From: Lolium rigidum
Taxonomy: Eukaryota > Streptophyta > Magnoliopsida > Poales > Poaceae
DNA: 64,000 nucleotides
Assembly: GCF_022539505.1 (NCBI RefSeq)
Contig: NC_061509.1
Span: forward strand, 210,824,254-210,888,253
Direction: 5' to 3'
In this document: in pieces, positions 1-11,560 of the stretch
Position numbering within the stretch: the stretch's first letter is position 1
Layout: every line of letters begins with the position of its first letter
The notes under the pieces: generated by a model
The model's database searches: none
The model's input: only the letters and a program-made list of their open reading frames with translations
What the model was told of the DNA's origin: nothing
Translations under genes and position numbers: made by a program

Positions 1-2088
1 AGAGCACCATCAAAATCCGTAGAAACGACACCGTATGAATTATGGTTTAATAAGAAACCTAAGTCAGTCGTTCCTTAAAGTTTGGGGTTGCGAAGCCTAT
101 GTAAAGAAGTTACAACCGGACAAGCTAGAACCCAAAGCGGAGAAATGCGTCTTCATAGGATACCCTAAGGAAACTATAGGGTACACTTTCTATCACAGAT
201 CCGAAGGCAAAATCTTTGTTGCTAAGAACGGAACCTTTCTTGAGAAAGAATTTCTCACTAAAGAAGTGACTCGGAAGAAAAGTAGAACTCGATGAGATTG
301 ATGAATCTATACTCGTTGATCGAGTAGCGCAAGTATCGGAAGTTGTACCTGTACCACCTACACCGGCAACAGAGGAAGCTAATGATAATGATCATGAAAC
401 TTCGAACGAGGAAACTATCGAACCTCGCAGATCGACAAGGGAACGTGCCACTCCTGATTGGTATGATCCTTGTCTAAATTTCATGATTGTGGATAACAAT
501 GATGAAGACCCTGCGACGTATGAAGAAGCGATGATGAGCCCAGATTCCAACAAATGGCAAGAAGCCATGAAATCCGAAATAGGATCCATGTATGATAACA
601 AAGTGTGGACTTTGGTAGACTTACCTGATAGCCGCAAGGCTGTCGAGAATAAATGGATCTTCAAAAGAAAAACAGATGCTGATGATAATATTACTTGTCT
701 ATAAAGCTCGACTTGTCGCAAAGGGTTTCCGACAAATTCAAGGAGTTGACTACGATGAGACTTTCTCACCCGTAGCGAAGCTAAAATCTGTAAGGATTTT
801 GTTAGCAATAGCTGCATTTTTCGATTATGAGATTTGGCGGATGGATGTCAAAACGGCGTTCCTTAATGGAGACATTGAGGAAGAGTTGTATATGGTACAA
901 CCCAAAGGTTTTGTCGATCCTAAAAATGTCGACAAAGTATGCAAACTTCAGCGTTCAATCTATGGACTCGAAGCAAGCATCAAGAAGTTGGAACCGACGC
1001 TTTGATAAGGTGATCAAAGACTTCGGGTTTATACGAGTGTCATGGAGAGGCCTGTATTTACAAGAAAGTGAGTGGGAGCTCTGTAGCATTCCTGATATTA
1101 TATGTAGATGACATATTATTGATAGGGAATGATATAGAACTATTAAGCAGTGTAAAAGGTTATTTGAATAATAGTTTTTCAATGAAAGACCCTGGTGAAG
1201 CATCGTATATATTAGGCATCAAGATTTATAGAGATAGATCAAGACGCCTAATAGGGCTATCACAGAGTACATACTCGGACAAGATTCTAAAGAAGTTTAG
1301 AATGGACGAAAGCAAGAAAGGGTTCTTACCTATGTTACCGGGCAAGGTCTTGAGTAAGACTCCGGGACCGGCTACGACAGAAGAAAGAGAAAGGATGAGT
1401 AATATCCCCTATGCCTCGGCAGTAGGATCTATCATGTATGTCATGCTATGTACTAGACCGGATATCGCACATGCTCGTTAGTTTGACTAGCGAGATATCA
1501 AAGTGATACAGGAATGGAACACCGGACAGCGGTCAAGAATATCCCGAAGTACTTGAAAAGAACTAAGGATATGTTTCTTTGTTATGGAGGTGTCCAAGAG
1601 CTCGTTGTAAACGGTTACACCGATGCAAGTTGGAACACCGATCCCGATGACTCTAAGTCACGGTCCGGGTACGTGTTTATATTGAATGGTGCTGCGATAG
1701 CAGCTGGGCAAGCTCGAAGCAGTGCACGGTGGCGAAGTCTTCAACAGAATCAGAGTACATAGCGGCTTCAGAGGCTTCATCAGAAGCGGTATGGATGAAG
1801 CGGTTCATTGTAGAGCTCGGTGTGGTTCCTAGTGCATTGAACCCACTAGTCATCTACTGTGACAACATGGGTGCCATCACCAATGCACAAGAACCAAGGT
1901 CACACAAGAGGCTGAAGCATATCAAGCTGCGTTACCACTCGATTCGCGAGTACATCGAAGATGGAGAAGTAAAGATTTGCAAAGTACACACCGATCCGAA
2001 TGTAGCAGATCCGTTGACTAAAGCTCTCCCTAGGGCAAAGCATGACCAACACCAGAATGCCATGGGTGTTAGGTATATTACAATGTAA
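1..2088 (+). pseudogene. Copia pol remnant: integrase tail, reverse transcriptase, RNase H
   Basis: Broken Copia polyprotein. About 35-295 is the integrase end (GCEAYVK, FIGYPKET). About 483-1110 is the first part of reverse transcriptase (KWQEAMKSEI, YKARLVAKGF, MDVKTAFLNGD). The active-site box YVDDILLIGND follows at about 1100-1135 in a different frame. About 1514-2088 is RNase H (GYTDASW, SSTESEYIAASEA, YCDNMGAI, ending at LTKALP and a stop). The frame shifts near 700, 975, 1085 and 1735, and there is a stop at 1481. It cannot make a working polyprotein, although every motif is recognisable. Decay appears moderate and fits an old, inactive insertion. Confidence 0.92.
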
Positions 2089-2109
2089 TCTAGATTATTG
2101 ACTCTAGTG

Positions 2110-2121
2110 CAAGTGGGAGAT
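2110..2121 (+). other. Polypurine tract of the Copia element
   Basis: A purine-rich run (CAAGTGGGAGA) lies directly before the LTR start, where plus-strand DNA synthesis is primed. The same run precedes the LTR of the inverted Copia element at 56474-56485. Confidence 0.75.
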
Positions 2122-3900
2122 CGAAGGAGATATGCCCTAGAGGCAATAATAAAATGGTTATTATATATCTTTATGTTTATGATAAATGTTTATATACCAT
2201 GCTATAATTGTATTAATCGAAACATTGATACATGTGTGATATGTAAACAACAAAGAGTCCCTAGTATGCCTCTTAACTAGCTTGTTGATTAATGGATGAT
2301 TAGTTTCATAATCATGAACATTGGATGTTATTAATAACAAGGTTATATCATTGTATGAATGATGTAATGGACACACCCAATTAAGCGTAGCATAAGATCA
2401 CGTCATTAAGTTATTTGCTATAAGCTTTCAATACATAGTTACCTAGTCCTTATGACCATGAGATCATGTAAATCACTTATACCGGAAAGGTACTTTGATT
2501 ACATCAAACGCCACTCGCGTAAATGGGTGGTTATAAAGGTGGGATTAAGTATCCGGAAAGTATGAGTTGAGGCATATGGATCAACGATGGGATTTGTCCA
2601 TCCCGATGACGGATAGATATACTCCGGGCCCTCTCGGTGGAATGTCGTCTAGTGTCTTGCAAGCATATGAATAAGTTCATAAGAGACCACATACCACGGT
2701 ACGAGTAAAGAGTACTTGTCAGGAGACGAGGTTGAACAAGGTATAGAGTAATACCGATGATTAAACCTCGGACAAGTAAAATATCGCGTGACAAAGGGAA
2801 TTGGTATCGTATGTGAATGGTTCATTCGATCACTAAAGTCATCGTTGAATATGTGGGAGCCATTATGGATCTCCAGATCCCGCTATTGGTTATTGGTCGG
2901 AGTGAGTACTCAACCATGTCCGCATAGTTCGCGAACCGTAGGGTGACACACTTAAGGTTGGATGTTGAAATGGTAGAACTTGAATATGGAATGGAGTTCG
3001 AATATTTGTTCGGAGTCCCGGATGAGATCCCGGACATCACGAGGAGTTCCGGAATGGTCCAGAGAATAAGATTCATATATAGGAAGTCATTTTATAAGAT
3101 TTAAAATGATCCGGAAGGTTCTATGGAAGGTTCTAGAAGGTTCTAGAAAAGTCCGGAAGAAACCACTTTGGAAGGCGGAGTCCCAAAGGGACTCCACCTC
3201 CCATGGCCGGCCAACCCTAGGAGGGGGGAGTCCACCTTGGTCTCCACCAAGGGGGCCGGCCACCCCCCCACATGGAAGGGGGAATCCCACCCCAAGTGGG
3301 ATTCCCACCTTGGGTAGGTTTCCCTATCACATGGAAGGTTTTGGGTTCGGGTCTTATTCGAAGACTTGTAGTCCAACACTTGGGGCTTCCATCTATATAA
3401 TGAGGGGCCAAGGGGAGGGGGCCGGCCACCCCAAGACCACAAGGTGGCCGCACCCCTTAGTGGCCGACGCCCCCCCTCTCCCAAACCCTAGCGGCCCTCT
3501 CTCCTCCACCACATCCCGCACGCTTAGCGAAGCTCCACCGGGTTTCTCCACCACCACCGACACCACGCCGTCGTGCTGTCGGATTCAAGAGGAGCTACTA
3601 CTTCCGCTGCCCGCTGGGAACGGGGAGGTGGACGTCGTCTTCATCAACAACCGAACGTGTGACCGAGTACGGAGGTGCTGCCCATTCGTGGCGCCGTGAT
3701 CAAGATCTTCTACGCGCTTTTGCAAGCGGCAAGTGAACGTCTACCGCAGCAACAAGAGCCTCATCTTGTAGGCTTTGGAATCTCTTCAAGGGTGAGACTC
3801 GATAATCCCCTCGTTGCTACCGTCTTCTAGATTGCATCTTGGCTTGGATTGCGTGTTCGCGGTAGGAAATTTTTTGTTTTCTATGCAACGAATCCCTACA
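2122..3900 (+). repeat. 3' LTR of Copia element 1
   Basis: About 1.78 kb LTR beginning at the (mutated) TGAAGGAGATATGCC terminus and ending in CCTACA. Its start here reads TC-GAAGG instead of CT-GAAGG, so the canonical TG is damaged. A TATA-like TATATAATGAGG near 3393-3404 probably marks the LTR promoter. Alignment with the inverted copies at 54686-56473 and 61517-63308 fixes both borders. Short open frames inside it (around 3106-3700) are not genes. Confidence 0.88.
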
Positions 3901-4233
3901 CCCACCCCATAGGGCGGCGCCGCCCCCCTCCTCGCCGCGCCAAGGTATGGGGAGGAGGCCGTGGGCCTCCTCTGGCCTGGCCCTTCTGGCTCCGTGGGTC
4001 TTCTGGCGAAATAGAATTTCTGTGATTTTTCTAGATTTTTTCGAACACTTTGGTTTTTGGGCCTTTTCTGCAATAAACAGACATAATAAACAGAAACTGG
4101 CACTGTGGCATCTTGTTAATAGGTTAGTCCAATAAATGCATAAAAACATTATAAAGTGTGAATAAAACATGTAGATATTGTCATAAAACTAGCATGGAAC
4201 ATAAGAAATTATAGATACGTTGGAGACGTATCA
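3901..4233 (-). repeat. 3' LTR fragment of Gypsy element 1
   Basis: Matches 10700-11019 of the 5' LTR of the same element. Outer part removed by the Copia insertion at 3900/3901. Contains a 13-base tandem gain near 4078-4090 that the other LTR lacks. The LTR start (TGATACGTCTCC on the minus strand) is at 4233. Confidence 0.88.
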
Positions 4234-4250
4234 AGCATCCCCAAGCTTAG
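4234..4250 (-). other. Polypurine tract of Gypsy element 1
   Basis: On the minus strand the sequence TAAGCTTGGGGATGCT touches the start of the 3' LTR. The same string precedes the 3' LTR of Gypsy elements 2 (49814-49829) and 3 (63874-63889). Confidence 0.75.
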
Positions 4251-4777
4251 TTCCTACTCGCCCTGAAATAGGTAAACGATAAAAAGAATAATTTCTGAAG
4301 TGACATGCTACCAACATAATCTTGATCAATACTATTGTAAAGCATATGAGATGAATGAAGTGACTCAAAGCAATGGTCTATAGTTTGCTAACAAAAAGAT
4401 AATGACTAAACAATTGAATCATATAGCAAAAACTTTTCATGAATAGTACTTTCAAGACAAGCATCAAAAAGTCTTGCATAAGAGTTAACTCATAAAGCAA
4501 TAGATTCTTAATAAGAGGTTTTGAAGCAACACAAAGGAAGATTTAAGTTTCAGCAATTGCTTTCAACTTTCAACATGTATATCTTATGGATAATTGTCAA
4601 CACAAAGTAATATAATAAGTGCAATAAGCAAGCATGTAAGAATCAATGCACACAGTTGACACAAGTGTTTGCTTCTAAGATAGAAAGAAGTAGGTAAACT
4701 GACTCAACATAAAGTAAAAGAAAGGCCCTTCGCAGAGGGAAGCAAGGATTAAATCATGTGCTAGAGCTTTTCAAGTT

Positions 4778-5113
4778 TTGAAATCATATAGAGAGCATAA
4801 AAGTAAAGTTTTGAGAGGTGTTTGTTGTTGTCAACGAGTGGTAGTGGGCACTCTAACCCCCTTGTCAAACAGACTTTCAAAGAGCGGCTCCCATGAAGGA
4901 CGTTATCTCTACCAGCAAGGTAGATCATTTCTCTTCTCTTTTGTTTACACATGTATTTTAGTTTTATTTATAGATTACACTCCTCCCAACCTTTTGCTTT
5001 CACAAGCCATGGCTAACCGAATCTTCGGGTGTCTTCCAACATTTCACATACCATGGAGGAGTGTCTATTGCAAAATTAAGTTGCTTACTGATAAATCAGG
5101 GCAAAACATGTGA
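4778..5113 (+). CDS. Antisense ORF a of Gypsy element 1 (111 aa), function unknown
   Basis: 111-residue open frame running against the element's own direction. A colinear 111-residue frame with most residues identical is at 48972-49307 in Gypsy element 2, also antisense (shared blocks: REHKSKVLRGVCCCQR, GSHEGRYLYQQGRS, PPNLLL, KIKLLTD). It contains a hydrophobic stretch around residues 52-66. I recognise no domain. The parent elements are related, so the open frame may be kept by chance. Coding status is doubtful. Confidence 0.3.
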   Translation: MKSYREHKSKVLRGVCCCQRVVVGTLTPLSNRLSKSGSHEGRYLYQQGRSFLFSFVYTCILVLFIDYTPPNLLLSQAMANRIFGCLPTFHIPWRSVYCKIKLLTDKSGQNM

Positions 5114-5331
5114 AGAGAATTATTAATGAAAGTTAATTAATTTGGGCTGGGCACCCCGTTGCCAGCTCTTTTTGCAAAATTATTGGATAAGCAGATGTAT
5201 ATGCCACTAGTCCATTGGTGAAAGTTTGCCCAACAAGATTGAAAGATAAAACACCACATAGTTCCTCATGAGCTATAAAACATTGACACAAATAAGGAGT
5301 AATAAAGTTTTGAATTGCTTAAAGGTAGCAC

Positions 5332-5655
5332 ATGAAGTATTTACTTGGAATGGCAGAAAAATACCACATAGTAGGTAGTTATGGTGGACACAAATGGCAT
5401 AGGTTTTGGCTCAAGGTTTTGGATGCACGAGAAGCATTCCCTCTCAGTACAAGGCTTTGGCTAGCAAGGTTGTTTGAAGCAAACACAAGTATAAACCGGT
5501 ACAACAAGACTTACATAAGAACATATTGCAAGCATTATAAGACTCTACACTGTCTTCCTTGTTGCTCAAACACTTTTACCAGAAAATATCTAGACCTTAG
5601 AGAGACCAATCATGCAAACCAAATTTCAACAAGCTCTACGGTAGTTCTCCACTAA
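5332..5655 (+). CDS. Antisense ORF b of Gypsy element 1 (107 aa), function unknown
   Basis: Antisense frame sharing a long block (GGHKWHRFWLKVLDAREAFP and onward to FTRKYLxLRETNHANQ) with the longer frame 48405-48821 in Gypsy element 2. A weaker relative lies at 53943-54128 in element 3. In this copy one extra A near 5362 shifts the frame relative to element 2, so the first residues differ. There is a Cys/His-rich tract (YCKHYKTLHCLPCC). No known family recognised. Confidence 0.3.
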   Translation: MKYLLGMAEKYHIVGSYGGHKWHRFWLKVLDAREAFPLSTRLWLARLFEANTSINRYNKTYIRTYCKHYKTLHCLPCCSNTFTRKYLDLRETNHANQISTSSTVVLH

Positions 5656-6752
5656 TAGGTTTAAACTACATGATGCAAGAGATTAAACATGATCTACTTG
5701 AGAGCTCAAAACAATTGCCAAGTATCAAAATATTCAAGACAGTATACCAACTACCACATGAAGCATTTTATGTTTCCAACCAAGTAGCAATAAGTGTTCG
5801 GCTTTCAGCTTTTGCCATGAACATGAAAAATAAAACGAAGAACACCAGTGTTCAAATGAAAAAGCGGAGCGTGTCTCTCTCCCACATAAGCATGTTAGGA
5901 TCCGATTTATTCAGAGAACTAAGATAACAAAACGAAAATAAAAGCACACGGACGCTCCAAATAAAGCACATAAGATGTGACAGAATTAAAATATAGTTTC
6001 ACTAGAGGTGACCTGATAAGTTGTTGATGAAGAAGGGGATGCCTTGGGCATCCCCAAGCTTAGATGCTTGAGTCTTCTCAAAATATGCAGGGATGAACCA
6101 CGGGGGCATCCCCAAGCTTAGACTTTTCACTCTTCTTGATCATATTATATCATCCTCCTCTCTTAATCCTTGAAAACTTCCTTCACACCAAACTCAAAGC
6201 AATCTCATTAGAGGGTTAGTGCATAATCAAAAATTCACATGTTCAGCAAGGAAACAATCATTTCCAACACTTCTGAACATTAACCAAGGTTACTGAAATT
6301 TAATGGAGCAAAGAAATCCACTCAAACACAGTAAAAGAGGCAATCCGAAATAAAAGGCAGAATCTGTCAAAACAGAACACTCCGTAAAGACGAAATTTTT
6401 TGAGGCACTTAACTTGCTCAGATGGAAAAGCTCCGGTTGAATGAAAGTTGCGTACATATCTGAGGATTACTCATGAATTTTTTCAAGATTTTTAGAGTTT
6501 TCTACAGAGAGAACAGCTCAAATTCGTGACGGCTAAAAATCTGTTTCTGCGCAGAAATCCAAATCTAGTATCAACTTTCTATCAAAGACTTTACTTGGCA
6601 CAACAATGCAAGAAAATAAATATACAAAGGTATTGCTACAGTAGTAACAAGCACCTTTACTCAAATATAAAACAAAAATTGCAGAAATAAAACAATGGGT
6701 TGTCTCCTAAGAGCGCTTTTCTTTAAAGCCTTTTAGCTAGGCATGATAATTT

Positions 6753-8295
6753 TCATGATGCTCTTATAAAGATGAGAGTTGAATATAAAAGAGCATCAAA
6801 AAGAAAATACCAAACACATTTAAGTCTAACACACTTTCTATGCAAACGAATCTTGTAAGAAAACAAATTATTGAAGCATGAAGCTACTATCATAGAAAGA
6901 CAAAGCAAGTGCAACTTCAAAATTTTCAACAAAAAGAGAGGTGACTTAATATTATTGAGATATATAAAACCATGTCTCCCTCTCTCGTAATAATTTTCAG
7001 TGGTATCATTGATAAACTCAACAATATAGCTATCGCATAAAGCATTCTTATCATGATCCACATGCATAAAAGTATCATTACTCTCCACACAAGCATACTC
7101 AATTTTATTAGTAATAGTGGGAGTAAAACTATCACATCCATCATTAATATCATCATAAATTGGAGGCATAGAATAATCATAACGAATTTTATCCTCAAGA
7201 GTAGATGGACTGAAAATATCACAATCATCATAACGAACTTGAATATGATAGACAAGCTGTATATTAGAGAGATGGTTTTGGGTAATCCCTCCATAACTAT
7301 GACAAGTTTCATGAGGATGACTGTAATTATAACCTATGTCATAGTATTTTTTATAATAATTGTCAAAGATTGGAGGCATAGTGGCATCATAAGAAATAGA
7401 ATAGTTATCTTCCAAAGTGTGCTCATCTATAAACATACCATCATGATTACTAGAAGAAGATGTATCAAACATATAATCAGTAGCAAAAGGATTTTCAAAC
7501 ACCTCATCCCCAAGCCTTGAGCTTTCTATATCATCATGGGAAGAAACATGGATAGTACTAATACTATAGCAATTATTAACATCATCATTTTCAGAATTAG
7601 TGTCCCAGAGATCTTCAATATCAAAAGAAGTGTGCTTTTCCCAATCATGATCACTAATATAAATAACAGGCATAGGTTCATCATCAAGTTCAGAATCATC
7701 GAATTCAGAATTATAATTATCAATTGTAATAGGACCAACAAGTTTTGGAGAAGATAATGTTTCCTCTCTCCTTTTACTCCTCTTCTTCTTCGTTCCCTTC
7801 TTCTTCTTCTTCTTTTCCTTTTTAGGAGGGAGAGGCTTGAAAGGAAGCTTCTCCACATAACCTGGTTTATTATTAGAAACAATAGAAGAAACTTGGGAGG
7901 ATACCTCTCTTTCATTAATAAGAACAAAACACATATTAGTCCTGTCATATTTTGGTAAAGTCCCATCCTTTATAACACTTTGTATGTAGGTGTTGACACG
8001 GAAATTATTAACACAATAGAGATAACATCCATGCAACACACTATTCATATCAAGATCACTCATATGTAACAAAGAAATTTTTCTTAATAACTCTTCACAC
8101 CCCAAAAATAAAGTAAGTTCATCATGCTGATTAGGAGCGATCATGTTATCACAATATAGACTTGAAGTACTCATCAAATTCGAAATACTGTCATCATGAC
8201 CAGAACATTGAAAATTAAAATGACCCACTTCATAGCAAAGTTCACAAATAAAAGGATGGAGGTCACAAACTTTTTCACCAAGATCTTTTAGAGCC
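6753..8295 (-). pseudogene. Gag C-terminal part: zinc knuckle plus long acidic ORF with hydrophobic end
   Basis: A ~500-residue frame. It opens with a retroviral-type zinc knuckle at 8205-8246 (CELCYEVGHFNFQC, spacing CX2CX4HX4C), so the first part is nucleocapsid. A lysine-rich block follows (KKEKKKKKKGTKKKRSKRR), then a long Asp/Ser/Asn/Tyr-rich region without recognisable enzyme motifs. The last ~90 residues (DSYIVEFINDTTENYYERGR..., then a hydrophobic segment around LLKILKLHLLCLSMIVAS and KIRLHRKCVRLKCV) match the end of the ORF at 46419-47428 in Gypsy element 2. It is separated from the capsid part by stops at 8295-8313. The role of the C-terminal region is unknown. Confidence 0.7.
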
Positions 8296-8312
8296 TTGTA
8301 CTACATTCTAGT

Positions 8313-9542
8313 TTATTCATTCCTATGACGGATACAATATTCATCTTCGATTTGATTAATTCCACTAGGTCTATGCATTCCACAAAAATTAACATTATTA
8401 TAAGAAAAAGTATTTTCAGAAGATTGAGCATGTTTATTGCAATCATTAACAACAATTTCATTTTCCATGCAAGTGTCTTTTAAAGGTTCATGATACACGT
8501 CCCAATTTTCTTTAGGAACATTAATATGAGAAGCAAAGGTTCTACAACAATCAACAATAATTTGAGAATCAAGACCATAATTATCACTAAGTTTTTGAAA
8601 ACCAGCAGTTTCAATGAAAGACTTAATGCATTCATATTCATAGTTTATGCCTGATTCTTTACCTTTGTCATTCTCCCAATCTTCAGTATTGCTTTGAATT
8701 CTTTCAAGAAGATCCCATCTCGCTTCAACCTTCTTACTTGTGAAAGAACCCTGTGAACATGCATCTACATAATGCTTATAATGACTTGAAAGCCTTGCAT
8801 AAAAATTAGTAACAATTATTTCCTCAGAAAGCTCATGGTTAGGACATTTGAGTATTAATGTTTTTAGTCTTCCCCAAGCTTGAGCAATGCTTTCTCCATC
8901 ATGAGGGTAAAAATTATAAATGCGATTTCTATGTAGATGCACTTCATGAAGAGGATAAAATTTAGAGTAAAAGAGAGATTCAAGTCTGTTTCCAATTCGA
9001 TGGTTGTTCATCCAGCGAGCCTATACCATTCCTTTGCTTTGTCCTTAAGTGACAATGGAAATAGTTTCCTCATAACATTTTCTCTTGATAAACCTGCAAT
9101 CTCAAATAACTCACAAAGTTCTGTAAGTTTAGACAAGTGAACACTTGGATGGACTGATCCATCCCCTACATACTCGATCATTCATAACCCTTTCAACAAT
9201 TTTCATAGGTATTTTAAAAGGAATACTTTCAACAGGTGGATTTGGAATATCACAAGCATCATTCGAATTACCACATATTGGAGACAAAGCATTATCAAGG
9301 CAAAATACTTCATCCAAAGCCGAGGAGCAAAAAAGATTATTTTTATATAAACTAGCTTCCCCAAGCTTGGGTTTTTCCATAGCATTAAAAATAATGGTGT
9401 TCAAAAAATTTATACTAATAACATTACTACCACTATTATGCAGACAAACTTCCATAGGTTTTTTAATTTTCACTTCAAAAGCATCATGTCCTAATTCAAT
9501 ATAAAGTTTATAAAGATCTCTAATTTTTTTGTTGTTTTCCAT
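8313..9542 (-). pseudogene. Retrotransposon gag (capsid) of Gypsy element 1, frameshifted
   Basis: Two overlapping frames together form a gag. 9129-9542 carries the N-terminal part (MENNKKIRDLYKLYIELGHD). 8313-9011 carries the capsid domain of Retrotrans_gag type: FYPLHEVHLHRNRIYNFYP, GESIAQAWGRLKTLI, then EEIIVTNFYARLSSHYKHYV. A frameshift lies near 9130-9170, where the reading passes through a piece equivalent to KAKEWYRLAGW. Capsid assembly is the expected role. Stops after 8313 separate it from the zinc-knuckle part. Gypsy element 3 keeps a homologous but shorter capsid piece at 51994-52386. Confidence 0.75.
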
Positions 9543-9686
9543 TAAGCCTAACTAGTGAAATAAAAATAAGAAACAAAAAGATATAATTGCAAAATCTAAA
9601 GGAAATAGCTTCGAGCACTCACACACCGGCAACAGTGCTAGGAAATAGCTTAGTAGTCGGAGGATGTGAATACCTTTTACCTTACC

Positions 9687-9704
9687 TCCCCAGCAACGGC
9701 GCCA
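9687..9704 (-). other. Primer-binding site of Gypsy element 1 (tRNA-Asp)
   Basis: On the minus strand, TGGCGCCGTTGCTGGGGA starts ten bases after the 5' LTR. It complements the 3' end of plant tRNA-Asp, including CCA, with one mismatch (T for C at base 13). Confidence 0.8.
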
Positions 9705-9713
9705 AAAATAGCT

Positions 9714-11019
9714 TGATGTCTACGCACGCATCTATTCCTGTAGATAGTGTTGGGCCTCCAAGAGGAGAGGTTTGTAGAACAGCAGTAAGTTTCCCTTAAG
9801 TGAATCACCCAAGGTTTATCGAACTCAGGGAGGTAGAGATCAAAGATATCCCTCTCAACCAACCCTGCAATTAAGATACAAGAAGTCTCTTGTGTCCCCA
9901 ACACACCTAATACACTTGTCAGATGTATAGGTGCACTAGTTCGGCGAAGAGATAGTGAAATACAAGTAATATGGATGATTATAAGTAGTAATTGCAATCT
10001 GAAATAAAAATGGCAGCAAGAGAACATGTAGCAGAACTTGTTGGAAACGGTGTTTCAATGCTTAGAAACAAGACCTAGGGATCATAGTTTCACTAGTGGA
10101 TACTCTCAACAATGATCACATAATTGTATAAATAAATGCTAATCTCAAACACTCTCTTGTTGGATAACAAACACCATTCATTGTGTAGGGCTTCAAAAGC
10201 ACACCTCAAGCCGGAATAAACAAGCTCCACAACGTCATAAAGGAATCACACACGATGCGCACACTGTCACCATCACACCGTGGAGAGTGACTCCGGAGTT
10301 CATATTAAAGTAACCTCTAGAGTGCATAATAGACAAGAGTAACATCTAGATATTCAACTAGATTACAAAGCTCATGATCACATAAAGATCACACCATGGG
10401 AGAGAGAGATGAACCACATAGCTACCGGTAGAGCCCTCAGCCTCGGGGAGAACTACTCCCTCCTCATCATGGGAGACAACAACGGCGATGAAGATGGCGA
10501 TGGAGTCGATGGAGATGGCTCCGGGGGCAATTCCCCATCCCGGCAGGGTGCCGAAACAGAGACTTATGTCCCCCGAATTAGGGTTTTTGGTGGCGGCGGA
10601 GCTACGGAACTCTTCTGGAGAAATCGTCGGTCCTTCTAGGGTTTTCGGGGACGAAGCTTAATATAGGCGAAAGGGCGGCGTGAGGGGGTGCCCAAGGGGC
10701 CCACCCCATAGGGCAGCGCCGCCCCCCTCCTCGCCGCGCCAAGGTATGGGGAGGAGGCCGTGGGCCTCCTCTGGCCTGGCCCTTTTGGCTCCATGGGTCT
10801 TCTGGCGAAATAGAATTTCTGTGATTTTTCTGGATTTTTCCGAGCACTTTGGTTTTTGGGTCTTTTCTGCAATAAACAGAAACTGGCACTGTGGCATCTT
10901 GTTAATAGGTTAGTCCAATAAATACATAAAAACATTATAAAGTGTGAATAAAACATGTAGGTATTATCATAAAACTAGCATGGAACATAAGAAATTATAG
11001 ATACGTTGGAGACGTATCA
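9714..11019 (-). repeat. 5' LTR of Gypsy element 1
   Basis: 1.3 kb LTR, TGATACGTCTCC at 11019 to ...GACATCA at 9714 on the minus strand. Its first 320 bases pair with 3901-4233. Flank beyond 11019 starts ATTGG, the expected target duplication, whose partner is outside the window. Open frames within it are not genes. Confidence 0.87.
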
Positions 11020-11221
11020 ATTGGTAGAAACATAAAAAAATTGTTGGCAACCAATCACGCCTTAGGTTGTTGTGGTTCACCTGAAGGAACAACATGTTAC
11101 AAAAATTAAAAGTATCATATCATGTGATGGTACTTGCAAAAGGGTATACGATCCGCCATGCTTCGTATTTAAATTGGCCAAATTAGTTTTCATCTTTTTC
11201 TTTTTTAGAGAACTAGCGCCG

Positions 11222-11560
11222 CTTGCAACCTTAGATAAAGGGAATATATTAATATCGCGAAGATATCAATTACATCCAACCTCTGCAACAATGTAGTGCC
11301 CCAATGGCAATACGGATACACATAGCCAAAAAAAAGAGTTACATAAAAAAGTCTCGCTACAGTGATCGGTTCCTTGAAACAGTGGACCAAAACCACCAAA
11401 ACAGCACCCGAAACCCATCAACTCCAAAAGCGATGCCTCCATGAAGGAAACAGTGCACAAGCGTCGTTATCGTCATGATCAAAGATCATAGGTTTTCACC
11501 CCGGAAAAAGTCTGCACTCAAGGTCATCGCTAGGCACAACCAATTAAGGCTGGACCTTGG
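11222..11560 (-). mobile_element. Retroposon 3' end (LINE/SINE-like)
   Basis: The minus strand ends in ATATTAATATATTCCCTTTAT and an A-rich tail toward 11195. The last ~300 bases align by eye with 34480-34746 (shared: GTGAAAACCTA, GACGCTTGTGCACTGTT, GTTGCAGAGG, TGTAATTGATATC). It is therefore one family present twice in opposite orientation. Whether it is a LINE 3' UTR or a separate non-autonomous retroposon I cannot tell. The 5' limit is uncertain. Confidence 0.6.

Larger units (their letters stand above)
1..3900 (+). mobile_element. Copia LTR retrotransposon (Angela/BARE-like), 3' part
   Basis: The 3' half of a Ty1/Copia element enters from the left edge of the window. It shows, in Copia order, the end of integrase, reverse transcriptase and RNase H (1-2088), then a purine-rich tract and a 3' LTR ending at 3900. 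The 5' LTR, gag, protease and most of integrase lie outside. It has jumped into the LTR of Gypsy element 1: sequence resumes at 3901 at the point matching 10700 in that element's other LTR. The same LTR family occurs twice more, inverted, at 54686-56473 and 61517-63308. Assignment to Angela/BARE is from memory of the family. Confidence 0.88.
4251..6752 (-). other. Non-coding 3' region of Gypsy element 1
   Basis: About 2.5 kb with no sense-strand gene. It aligns with 47429-49829 of element 2 and partly with 52700-54650 and 63314-63889 of element 3. Two internal copies of the polypurine-tract string lie at 6047-6062 and 6105-6120. Two antisense open frames (4778-5113 and 5332-5655) are shared with element 2. 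Confidence 0.7.
3901..11019 (-). mobile_element. Gypsy-type element 1, pol-less
   Basis: Minus-strand LTR retrotransposon. 5' LTR 9714-11019, primer site 9687-9704, broken gag and a long acidic ORF 6753-9542, non-coding 3' region 4234-6752, and a 3' LTR piece 3901-4233 cut by Copia element 1. LTR termini are TGATACGTC...CA. I see no protease, reverse transcriptase, RNase H or integrase motif in any frame, so it probably depended on a partner element. The two LTR pieces differ by about ten substitutions in 320 bases plus a 13-base insertion, about 3%. This layout resembles large non-autonomous Triticeae families such as Sabrina or WHAM, but I cannot confirm the family name. Confidence 0.87.

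Noticed and set aside
3106..3700. 197-codon frame as a gene.
   Set aside because: Lies wholly in the Copia LTR and is not preserved in the other LTR copies.
7053..7757. Ile/Asn-rich plus-strand frames.
   Set aside because: Shadows of the acidic minus-strand ORF of Gypsy element 1.
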